Shown in pieces: positions 8,349-14,500 of a stretch of 25,340 nucleotides of DNA. This DNA is from Chloroflexota bacterium (GTDB taxonomy: Bacteria; Chloroflexota; Dehalococcoidia; UBA2985): NCBI GenBank assembly GCA_016210515.1, contig JACQTZ010000028.1, forward strand, positions 1 through 25,340, given 5' to 3'. Position numbers and translations under genes: made by a program. Below the pieces are notes generated by a model that worked only from the letters and a program-made list of their open reading frames with translations, was not told the origin of the DNA and searched no databases. The first letter of the stretch is position 1. Every line of letters starts with the position of its first letter.

Positions 8349-8380
8349 AGAACTATAGTTAGCGCAGAGGTATAGTTCTG
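8349..8380 (+). promoter_or_regulatory. Candidate C-protein operator upstream of the restriction regulator
   Basis: Arms agaactata (8349-8357) and tatagttct (8371-8379) form a 9-bp inverted repeat with 13 nt between them. The left part contains the perfect 10-bp palindrome aactatagtt (8351-8360), and TATAGTT occurs twice, 17 nt apart. This arrangement of short ACT/AGT half-sites around a TATAG core resembles the C-boxes through which controller proteins of type II restriction systems regulate their own promoter. TATAGT itself may be the -10 box. The -35 box is unclear. A related sequence occurs at 10282-10294 in front of the methylase. Confidence 0.6.
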
Positions 8381-8392
8381 GCAGGGTCTCTG

Positions 8393-8608
8393 ATGGAAGC
8401 AAGTCCTTTGGTTAGGTTTGGCAACAAGGTGCGGGCTGAACGCAGGAAGTTGGGTATGTCGCAAGAGGGATTAGCCGCACGTGCCGGTGTTCATAGAACC
8501 TATATAGGGATGATAGAACGGGCGGAAAAAAACATCACGTTGGAAAACATAGAGAAGATATGTAAAGCCCTCGAGTTGAGCATAGGTGATTTCTTTAAGG
8601 ACTTCTAG
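8393..8608 (+). CDS. XRE-family regulator, restriction-modification controller (C protein) type
   Basis: The 71-residue protein is a single helix-turn-helix domain of the Cro/C1 type. It has a basic first helix (V-R-A-E-R-R-K-L), then M-S-Q-E-G-L-A-A-R-A-G-V-H-R-T-Y-I as the recognition region, the highly typical I-E-R-A-E-K-N-I-T-L-E-N-I-E-K-I, and a short S-I-G-D-F-F end. Length and layout match C proteins, dimeric regulators that delay nuclease production until DNA is methylated. The nuclease gene starts 3 nt after its stop. An operator-like inverted repeat lies 13-44 nt upstream of the start. It could be a generic XRE regulator, but the context argues for a C protein. Confidence 0.87.
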   Translation: MEASPLVRFGNKVRAERRKLGMSQEGLAARAGVHRTYIGMIERAEKNITLENIEKICKALELSIGDFFKDF

Positions 8609-8611
8609 AGA

Positions 8612-9394
8612 ATGAGCACCGATTGGCAGAGGAAGCTAGAGGAATATTGCCAGAGATACAATATACCGATTGAGTATCTTGCGGAGATTCTCTACGAGCC
8701 CAAAGTAACACCCATGATCCGGGGTAAAGGGTTTGAATACACGGTGCTGACAGTCTTGCAAGATTACCTTCCTGATAATGAGTGGAGAGTCAGTAAAGCC
8801 GCGATACTCGACGAAATAAGCTTCCATGACACTGACATCAGAGTTTTTCACAAACGCACGGGGAAGGTAATACGCGTTGAATGTAAATTGGCAGATAAGG
8901 AAGGATATCGACTACGTAGTGATGGTGACAGTGAAATTCGCGTGAAGTGTATGCGAAGTCGTACACTCGGCACTGCCAAGGTAAAAGAACTAGCTCCTAA
9001 GCTAGGAGTAAGTGAAGAGTCGCTATCCATCCACAACGACCAGTATGTGCCAGCAGATTTCGACATTGTAGTAACTACAATTGGAAACGCTTTCTATAGA
9101 ACAGACAGTACGACCGGATTGTATGAATGTAGGCCTACAGAAAAGGAAAACGACTTTCTACAGAAGCTTAAAGCTTGGAGCGATGAAGACCTGAAGGGAT
9201 CTGTATTTCGCAGTATCTACGTTGCAAGAACGCAAGACTTAGCGGCGAGGTCGGAAACAGGGGTGGTCTGTACGAGAAGGCGATGCACTAATAAGACTGA
9301 CTGTGGTTTTATTCCCAACTATCCAGTAATCCACTTCGACGGCGCAACTAACGAACCAGTTCAGCCGTGGGTGGCCGTAGAGGGGTGTGTGTAG
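8612..9394 (+). CDS. Probable type II restriction endonuclease, PD-(D/E)XK type
   Basis: The 260-residue protein follows the C-protein-like gene by 3 nt and has AAGGA as ribosome site (8597-8601). Asp75 in D-T-D-I-R-V, followed by Glu90-Cys-Lys92 in I-R-V-E-C-K-L-A, fits the D-(x14)-E-x-K core of the PD-(D/E)XK nuclease fold. Near the C-terminus C220, C225 and C231 come close together and might bind a metal or structure a loop. I do not recognise the specific restriction family or recognition sequence. The role is inferred from the motif and from the adjacent controller and adenine methylase. The reading frame shows no interruption. The gene is clearly richer in A+T than the flanking host genes, a sign of transfer. 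Confidence 0.75.
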   Translation: MSTDWQRKLEEYCQRYNIPIEYLAEILYEPKVTPMIRGKGFEYTVLTVLQDYLPDNEWRVSKAAILDEISFHDTDIRVFHKRTGKVIRVECKLADKEGYRLRSDGDSEIRVKCMRSRTLGTAKVKELAPKLGVSEESLSIHNDQYVPADFDIVVTTIGNAFYRTDSTTGLYECRPTEKENDFLQKLKAWSDEDLKGSVFRSIYVARTQDLAARSETGVVCTRRRCTNKTDCGFIPNYPVIHFDGATNEPVQPWVAVEGCV

Positions 9395-9417
9395 GTGTCT
9401 TTAGGAGTTTCATCAGT

Positions 9418-10274
9418 TCATAACTGGAGCGACAGAGGCAATTGCGTGGGATTGTAGTTTAGGATGAACAACTCCTTACCTTTATACCTGGTACCTTTGC
9501 GGTCAGTCCCGTTCTTCTGGTCGTCTGTTCTGTTGACCGTGTAATTCCACTCTTTATCGAGCACCGCATCCACCCACTCATAGAGTTCCTTAATCTCAGG
9601 ATTGTTATCGTAAGTGAGCAAGAACTTTAACCTCTTGCTATTCTTCTTGAGGACTTCACATAGTCTTCGGTGGTCTTCCCTTGTGAATGAATGCGTGTAG
9701 AACTTGTCTTGGTCGCGATTGAAATAAGGGGGGTCAACTAAGGGGGGTCAACAAAGAGGAAAGTTCCATCCTCAACTTCCTCGATAACCTCTTCAAAATC
9801 AACGGAAGTTAGCTTGACACCCTGCAGTTTTGCTGATGTTCGCGCAATATTCCTTGGCCAGTTCTCTGGGCGCATGCTGTATTGGTCGCCATATCCCCAG
9901 AAGCAATTTTGCAAATTCATAATGCCCGAATAGGAAGTGCGGTTTAGATAGAACCATCTAACCGCTCTTTCTAGGTCTGTTCTAGGTTGAAATTCGCTTT
10001 TGTAGTAGGTGTGTCTGTCCTTGGTAGCTTTCTCACCTTTAAGTGTTTCTATTACGTCTTGTGCATGGTCTCTCATCATGGTGAGACAATTCGTCAATTC
10101 CTCATCGATATCATTCAGCCAATTCTTGGCCACCTTCGGCTTCGCAAAAAAGAGCGATGCTCCGCCGGCTAAAGGCTCTGCATAGTACCGGTGCGGCGGC
10201 AAGCATTCCATGATAAGCTTGCGTGCGTAGAACTTGCCCCCCGCATATCTAAAAGGAGAGTTGATCTGTACCAT
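9418..10274 (-). pseudogene. Dam-type DNA adenine methylase, frameshifted by a 14-bp tandem duplication
   Basis: The N-terminal part (10274 to about 9736, 178 codons) has the D12/Dam family features: P-F-R-Y-A-G-G-K-F-Y, A-E-P-L-A-G-G-A-S-L-F-F as the SAM-binding motif, N-R-T-S-Y-S-G-I-M-N, and F-L-F-V-D-P-P, at which point a TAG follows. The remaining frame resumes at V-D-P-P-Y-F-N-R-D and continues through T-H-S-F-T-R-E-D-H, L-L-T-Y-D-N and K-E-L-F-I-L-N-Y to a stop at 9418. Removing one 14-nt copy would give an intact protein of 280 residues, the normal size of the family. The catalytic DPPY motif is the exact site of the lesion. Such enzymes methylate adenine N6 and would protect DNA from the nuclease at 8612-9394, with which it converges (23 nt apart). 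Whether it is dead, phase variable or rescued by frameshifting cannot be told from sequence. Confidence 0.88.
9725..9752. repeat. Perfect 14-bp tandem duplication inside the methylase gene
   Basis: The 14-mer taaggggggtcaac occurs at 9725-9738 and again at 9739-9752 with no mismatch. On the coding (minus) strand each copy encodes V-D-P-P plus the first bases of Tyr. Because 14 is not a multiple of three, two copies put TAG directly after DPP. Each copy contains a run of six C (coding strand). Confidence 0.95.
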
Positions 10275-10281
10275 ATCGACT

Positions 10282-10319
10282 CGCTAACTGTAGTATACAT
10301 TTGCCCATAAGAAAATCAA
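10282..10319 (-). promoter_or_regulatory. Promoter of the methylase gene with an operator-like element
   Basis: On the minus strand TTGATT (10314-10319) and TATACT (10292-10297) are 16 nt apart. Overlapping the -10 box and reaching to 10282 is actacagttagcg, which matches actatagttagcg at 8352-8364 at 12 of 13 positions and in the same orientation relative to the downstream gene. The methylase start codon follows 8 nt later. This suggests that the controller protein also acts on the methylase promoter. Confidence 0.6.
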
Positions 10320-10410
10320 GCCTTTAGCCAGGCAAATTGATAACAACGCGTAGTTTGTTCCGAAAATCGCCGCGATGATAGGGCGGTAAACGACTTGATT
10401 GGGTTGGCTC

Positions 10411-11697
10411 CTAAAAGCCCTGAAACACGGATATGACCGCCTCTATCGTAGCGCTGCTGTTGGACAGGACCCACAGCACCCGGTCTTTCCGGATGGCCAG
10501 GTACTCTTTCCCCGAGGCTGTTGCGGTGGAGCGCAGGACATCGAAGAACTCCTGGGCGTCCCTCCTGCTGTCCCACGCCAGCAGGGCCACCAGTGCCCGC
10601 TCTTGTTGAGGGCCTCCCATCAGGTTAAACCGATCGCCTCCCCAGCCCGCGGCAGACCTGGAGGCAAGGTCTGCTCTGGTCCGGGTCTCCAGGTAGGTTC
10701 TCAAGAAGAACTCCCCCATCACATCCTCGTAAAGCGACTCCCATCCCAGACCCAGGGACGTAGCCACATCCGGAAGGGATACAGGTACGGGCATCTCTCC
10801 TTCCAGGTACTTCTCAGGGTGTAGCACCTGCTCTGTGGAGACCGGAGCACTGAGGTAGGCTTTGTCAACGGCGCTCCAGTTACCTGAAAGCAGAAGAGTG
10901 CCCACCAGGACCTCCCCCTGGCTGTAGGGAAAGAGAAGGCTCTGCCGGAGGATGTAGGGCGAGGCATCGAAGGTGGGAGTATCTCCGCTGGCGTTCAGGA
11001 CCTCTTGCCGTTGCTTGGAGGTGAGGTAGGAGGACATGTACTCCAACTGGACGGCGGAGGCGTCCCCCTCTATCAGCGCGCTCAGAGCCGAGTCAGCCTC
11101 GGAGTCGGCCTCCACCCCTTGAGTCAGGGCGTGGATGTCAAAGTGCTGCTGCTGGAGGGCGTGGGTGTACTCGTGGGCCAGAGTTATCTCGTCGGAAGGC
11201 GTCAGCGTCTCCTTGCCCGTGATAAGGTACAGCTCTTCGGTCTCCGTGTCGTAGAAACCCACCACCTGCTCGGTGTACAGTGCCAGCAGCATCTGGTACA
11301 GGTCTGCATCCTGGGGGATTAGGCCCAAAATTCTCAGCAGCTCCTGGCTGTTCAGGATATCGCCTCGGTCCTTATCCAGGTCTTCTCGGAGCCTGGTTGT
11401 AAGCTGCTCCCTGGTCATGAATCTGGGCACAATCGGTTCCAGGGGCTCCAGCCTCCGGATTGCGGTGACTCTTCTCAGTATCCGATCAAATACGGGGGCC
11501 AGCGGCGAAGCTGTTGCCTCGGTGGGGACGAAGGTGGGTGTGGAAGTGGCCGTGGCGGTTGGTAGAGTGAGGGTTGGCGTGGCAGTGGGGCGGGACTGGG
11601 TGCACCCCACCAATACAAGCAGCAACGTTAGCAGCACCAGGAATGGGCGCAAGAGTTTACTCCAGGCTACACCAGGATCGGCTGAAGGCTGGGCCAT
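10411..11697 (-). CDS. Lipoprotein with HExxH metallopeptidase-like domain
   Basis: The 428-residue protein has a hydrophobic signal segment (about 15-31) ending in the lipobox L-V-G-C32, then a Pro/Thr/Ala-rich linker to about residue 64, so it should be anchored outside the cell membrane. The globular part contains H175-E-Y-T-H179-A-L-Q-Q-Q and, 31 residues on, Glu210-G-D-A, which fits a gluzincin-like zinc site with Glu as third ligand. The spacing and the Y-T-E-Q-V-V-G-F-Y-D strand before it are typical of a group of uncharacterised Chloroflexi lipoproteins. Peptidase activity is inferred only from the motif. The gene is divergent from the DUF151 gene at 11834. The 136-nt gap downstream of it (10275-10410) holds the methylase promoter. 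Confidence 0.72.
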   Translation of the reverse strand: MAQPSADPGVAWSKLLRPFLVLLTLLLVLVGCTQSRPTATPTLTLPTATATSTPTFVPTEATASPLAPVFDRILRRVTAIRRLEPLEPIVPRFMTREQLTTRLREDLDKDRGDILNSQELLRILGLIPQDADLYQMLLALYTEQVVGFYDTETEELYLITGKETLTPSDEITLAHEYTHALQQQHFDIHALTQGVEADSEADSALSALIEGDASAVQLEYMSSYLTSKQRQEVLNASGDTPTFDASPYILRQSLLFPYSQGEVLVGTLLLSGNWSAVDKAYLSAPVSTEQVLHPEKYLEGEMPVPVSLPDVATSLGLGWESLYEDVMGEFFLRTYLETRTRADLASRSAAGWGGDRFNLMGGPQQERALVALLAWDSRRDAQEFFDVLRSTATASGKEYLAIRKDRVLWVLSNSSATIEAVISVFQGF

Positions 11698-11769
11698 TAT
11701 TGATTGGCCTGCATTCCAAAGTCAAGGTAATCGAAAACCCAAGTCGGCGTCTGCACGCTCAAAGAGCCG

Positions 11770-11799
11770 TTGACATGCTCGCTGACGTGGCCGTAGAAT
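11770..11799 (+). promoter_or_regulatory. Sigma70-type promoter of the bifunctional nuclease gene
   Basis: TTGACA at 11770-11775 is followed after 18 nt by TAGAAT at 11794-11799. The start codon is at 11834, which gives a leader of about 28 nt with an AAGGAGAG ribosome site. Confidence 0.65.
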
Positions 11800-11833
11800 T
11801 GAACCAGTGGTGATTGAGAAGGAGAGTTCCTAG

Positions 11834-12379
11834 ATGCAAGAAGTGGTGATAGATAGCATCCGGGTGAGCCTGATGAACTACCAGCGGGTGGTCATCTTGA
11901 AGGAGAAGTCCTCGGATTTGTACCTTCCCATATGGATTGGCCCCGCTGAGGCCGACTCCATTGCCGTGAAGCTTCAAGATGTGGCTGTGCCTCGTCCCCT
12001 TACCCACGACCTGTTGAACCTGGTTATCACCACTCTGGGAGGCTCGGTGTCCCACATCGTGGTCTCCGACCTCCTGAACGACACCTTCTATGCAAAGATA
12101 GCCATCCGGGTGAACGGCAGCAACTTTGAAGTGGACTCCCGCCCCAGCGATGCCATCGCCCTGGCGGTGCGAGTCAAAGTCCCCATATATGTGGAGGACG
12201 CGGTGATGGAGAAGGCCGGCGTCGCCCTGGATAAAGAGACAGGCAAGCCCATAATAGGTGGCGAGCCCGAGGAGAAAGCAGCGGCCAAGATGACCGAAGA
12301 TGACCTGAAGCGCCTGTCTGCCTTCAAGGAGTTCATCGGTGGCCTGGATCTGGAGGACTTTGAGAAGAAGCAATCTTGA
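11834..12379 (+). CDS. Bifunctional nuclease (BFN/DUF151) domain protein
   Basis: The 181-residue protein matches the DUF151 family: V-V-I-L-K-E-K-x-x-D-x-Y-L-P-I-W-I-G near the start, L-T-H-D-L-L, then F-Y-A-K-I and the strongly conserved V-D-S-R-P-S-D-A-I-A-L-A-V-R. The domain fills about residues 2-135. The acidic/lysine-rich C-terminal tail (about 140-181) is an extension found in many members. Family members have been reported to have RNase and DNase activity, but the cellular role in this lineage is unknown. The gene has its own promoter (11770-11799), an AAGGAGAG ribosome site and an intrinsic terminator (12411-12442), so it is a single-gene transcription unit. Confidence 0.92.
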   Translation: MQEVVIDSIRVSLMNYQRVVILKEKSSDLYLPIWIGPAEADSIAVKLQDVAVPRPLTHDLLNLVITTLGGSVSHIVVSDLLNDTFYAKIAIRVNGSNFEVDSRPSDAIALAVRVKVPIYVEDAVMEKAGVALDKETGKPIIGGEPEEKAAAKMTEDDLKRLSAFKEFIGGLDLEDFEKKQS

Positions 12380-12410
12380 CGCCTCCTTAGCGATTGCTGC
12401 AAGAGAAAGC

Positions 12411-12442
12411 AAAGAACCCCGACCTGGTCGGGGTTCTTTTTA
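12411..12442 (+). terminator. Intrinsic terminator after the DUF151 gene
   Basis: Perfect 13-bp stem: aaagaaccccgac (12411-12423) pairs with gtcggggttcttt (12427-12439) around a ctg loop. The stem ends in a T-rich tail. Confidence 0.92.
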
Positions 12443-12481
12443 TGGTGACCATGAAAGGGCATGGGGAATTCGGGTCGCAGA

Positions 12482-12510
12482 TGGACAAGACTACGAGTCG
12501 GTTCTATATT
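12482..12510 (+). promoter_or_regulatory. Sigma70-type promoter of the SAM methyltransferase gene
   Basis: TGGACA (12482-12487) and TATATT (12505-12510) are separated by exactly 17 nt. The expected start of transcription is near 12517, about 29 nt before the ATG. Confidence 0.68.
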
Positions 12511-12545
12511 AAGGAAGGACTGCTTGCTCCCATACGGAGGGCGTC

Positions 12546-13385
12546 ATGTTTGCCGAAAAGATGAACGAGCCAGACTGGGCAGAGCTGTGGCGAGAGTTGA
12601 TTGTGCGCAATCGCCGGCCAGAAGCAGCGAGCGACCCCGAAGCCGAGCGCCGGCGTGAAGGCAGGGCCGCCCACTTCGACGCAGCAGTAAAACGTAAGGA
12701 AGAGGAGCACCCCGATACCCTTCTGAACTTTGTGCTGGACAGGCTACGTCCAGGGGATACCGTGTTGGACATAGGCGCGGGCACAGGACACTTCGCCATC
12801 CCTCTGGCCAAATCGGGCTATAGCGTCACAGCGGTGGAGCCTTCGCCCAGCATGGCTGCCTTTCTGCTCAAGAATGCAGCCGCGGATGGACTGACCAACA
12901 TCCACCTGGTGGATGTCAGGTGGGAGGATGTGGAGGTGGAACCTCACGACGTGGCCTTTTGCTCCCACGCTATGTACGGCAGCCAGGACCTGGTGGGATT
13001 CGTGCGCAAGATGGAACGGAACGCTCGTCAGACCTGCTACATGTCCATGCGGATGCCCAGCCACGACGGCGTCATAAGAGAGCTATGCCGGCGTATCTAC
13101 GGCCAGCCCCACGATAGCCCTAACTTCTTGGTAGGCTATAACGTGCTGTATCAGATGGGCATCTACGCCAATGTGGTTATAGAGCCCTACGTGCGATGCT
13201 GGACCGATGACAGTCTGGATGGCGCATTTCTAAGAGCACGGCGCCACCTTAGAATAAGAAATACCACCGAATACGACGACATGATACGGGAAGTGCTGGC
13301 CCAGCGCCTGACCTTTAGGGACGGCCAGTATCACTGGCCCGATGGTATGCGGTCGGCCATGGCCTGGTGGGAACCCTCCCACTGA
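12546..13385 (+). CDS. Class I SAM-dependent methyltransferase
   Basis: The 279-residue protein has a charged N-terminal helix region (1-60) and then the Rossmann-like methyltransferase core. Motif I is V-L-D-I-G-A-G-T-G-H-F (about 73-83), followed by V-T-A-V-E-P-S (94-100) with the acidic residue that binds the SAM ribose. A D-V-A-F-C-S-H-A-M-Y motif IV-like strand is also present. The substrate cannot be told from the sequence. The C-terminal part has several conserved aromatic residues and ends in M-A-W-W-E-P. The start is supported by CGGAGGG upstream and a promoter at 12482-12510. It is flanked by a terminator upstream and a repeat-rich spacer downstream, so it stands alone. Confidence 0.87.
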   Translation: MFAEKMNEPDWAELWRELIVRNRRPEAASDPEAERRREGRAAHFDAAVKRKEEEHPDTLLNFVLDRLRPGDTVLDIGAGTGHFAIPLAKSGYSVTAVEPSPSMAAFLLKNAAADGLTNIHLVDVRWEDVEVEPHDVAFCSHAMYGSQDLVGFVRKMERNARQTCYMSMRMPSHDGVIRELCRRIYGQPHDSPNFLVGYNVLYQMGIYANVVIEPYVRCWTDDSLDGAFLRARRHLRIRNTTEYDDMIREVLAQRLTFRDGQYHWPDGMRSAMAWWEPSH

Positions 13386-13440
13386 GTTTGTTGAACAGCT
13401 TCCTTCAGCCTTTAGCAGGCTGCGGAAATATGGGGTGTGC

Positions 13441-13590
13441 AGAGGGGCGAAGCCCCTTTATCGGGAGTCTGAGGGTGTCCCTCAGATATAGTTCCGTCCC
13501 CCTTCCTGACTAGAGCTTGCCCTGAGCTTGCCGAAGGGAAGGGGGTCAGGGGGATGGTCGAAGGGGTTTTTCAGCACCCTGTTAGAGGGG
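13441..13590. repeat. Composite palindromic intergenic repeat element
   Basis: Three hairpins in a row, including one whose 9-bp outer stem (13498-13506 with 13537-13545) encloses the short repeat shared with 4233-4257. They are followed by a fragment reading tttttcagcaccctgtta. The arrangement resembles non-coding repeat clusters common between genes in Dehalococcoidia-type genomes; this comparison is from memory. Confidence 0.55.
13513..13537. repeat. Dispersed short intergenic repeat, copy 2
   Basis: Reads gagcttgccctgagcttg and then ccgaaggg. It differs from copy 1 at 4233-4257 at two positions. Here it forms the loop region of a larger hairpin. Confidence 0.6.
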
Positions 13591-13796
13591 CCACAGCAAT
13601 CCTTGAATGCCAATCCCATTACAGGTGAGGATGTGCCCTTTCTTGACGCCGAAATCCATTGACTTTCTGCGGGGAAGCGCCATACGATTACGACGCGGCA
13701 GCAAGCTATTGTTACGCCGATTGGGAGAGGGTCGGTGCATGACAGAAGAGTAAGATACCGACGTGGTGTAAAAAGGCCCGAAAAAAGGAGGTAAGG

Positions 13797-14333
13797 ATGG
13801 AGGCCGTATTCTTTGTAGTTGTGGGGATGCTCACGATGGCCTACTCCGACTATTTGCTGGAGCGGGTCGGTGCCAAGGCGGTGGGGATGGCCGGAGCACT
13901 TGTGGCGGTTGTCCTGCTAACACTGGTGCTTGTCCAGCCTGTGCCGATGTACACTCAAGCCTCCGAAGCAGCCATAGTAACCCTAATGTTGGTCTGGGCG
14001 GTTGCCGGTGCCGTGGTGGCTGGTGCCTACCTGTGGGGCTATGACGAGCGGATGGTGGGTCGCCATGCCCTGGGCGTGGCGGCGGTCTCCCTCTTCCTGG
14101 GCGTCTACTTTATCATTGGCGACTGGACCGACCCCGCAGCCATCAGCTACGCTGCTGGCGCGGTCACCCTCTTGCTGGCGGTGGTGGCGGCAACAACCTA
14201 CCTGGTCGTCATCATGCGGCCGCCTCTTGCCCCACCCAAGCAGTTCGTAGGACTGGTTACCATGGCCAGCGGCGCCGTCGTGCTTGTCATCGGCCTGCTC
14301 ACACTGGTGGGGGTCTTAGACCTGGCCGCCTAA
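13797..14333 (+). CDS. Hypothetical multi-pass membrane protein
   Basis: I do not recognise the family. The 178-residue protein consists almost entirely of hydrophobic segments. Five or six membrane helices are likely, at about residues 1-15, 27-47, 57-80, 90-108, 118-139 and 150-172, with short charged loops (for example Y-D-E-R near 82-85 and G-D-W-T-D near 108-112). There is no signal peptide cleavage motif. The start is well supported by a near-perfect AGGAGGT ribosome site 5 nt before the ATG. It has no same-strand neighbour close enough for an operon. The 167-nt gap after it (14334-14500) shows no gene or clear terminator. Confidence 0.75.
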   Translation: MEAVFFVVVGMLTMAYSDYLLERVGAKAVGMAGALVAVVLLTLVLVQPVPMYTQASEAAIVTLMLVWAVAGAVVAGAYLWGYDERMVGRHALGVAAVSLFLGVYFIIGDWTDPAAISYAAGAVTLLLAVVAATTYLVVIMRPPLAPPKQFVGLVTMASGAVVLVIGLLTLVGVLDLAA

Positions 14334-14500
14334 GCCCTTCCGTCCGGTAACCGCTTGCGTTGTGTCCCCTACCCCTACAGGAGGAATGTCCTGGGTTTGC
14401 TAACTCTCCAGGGCGGTCGGGTTCAGTGTAAGCGGGAGTAAGCCGCTCCCTGTGTACGCTGGTTTACGGAAGGAACTGGGTATTAGGCTCCTCTTCCTGG

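Larger units (their letters stand above)
13386..13796. other. Repeat-rich 411-nt spacer without a convincing gene
   Basis: The first 200 nt are packed with small inverted repeats: cagcct/aggctg (13406-13422), aggggc/gcccct (13443-13457), tctgaggg/ccctcaga (13468-13486), cccccttcc/ggaaggggg (13498-13506 with 13537-13545) and cctgac/gtcagg (13505-13510 with 13545-13550). The last 200 nt lead into the membrane-protein gene. They hold possible -35 boxes (TTGACG 13643-13648, TTGACT 13659-13664) without a good -10 box. Confidence 0.7.

Noticed and set aside
8349..8379. Inverted repeat as a terminator
   Set aside because: No transcript on the plus strand ends here, there is no T run, and the position directly before a C-protein-like gene fits an operator better.
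9418..9621. 67-residue open frame as a separate small gene
   Set aside because: It is the C-terminal piece of the interrupted methylase; the conserved frame continues upstream through T-H-S-F-T-R-E-D to DPPY.
9739..9752. 14-bp repeat as a target-site duplication of an inserted element
   Set aside because: The two copies are directly adjacent with nothing between them, so no element is present; simple tandem duplication explains it.
12546..13385. SAM methyltransferase as a partner of the restriction system
   Set aside because: It lacks DPPY/NPPY-type DNA methylase motifs, is separated by two unrelated genes and has host-like base composition.
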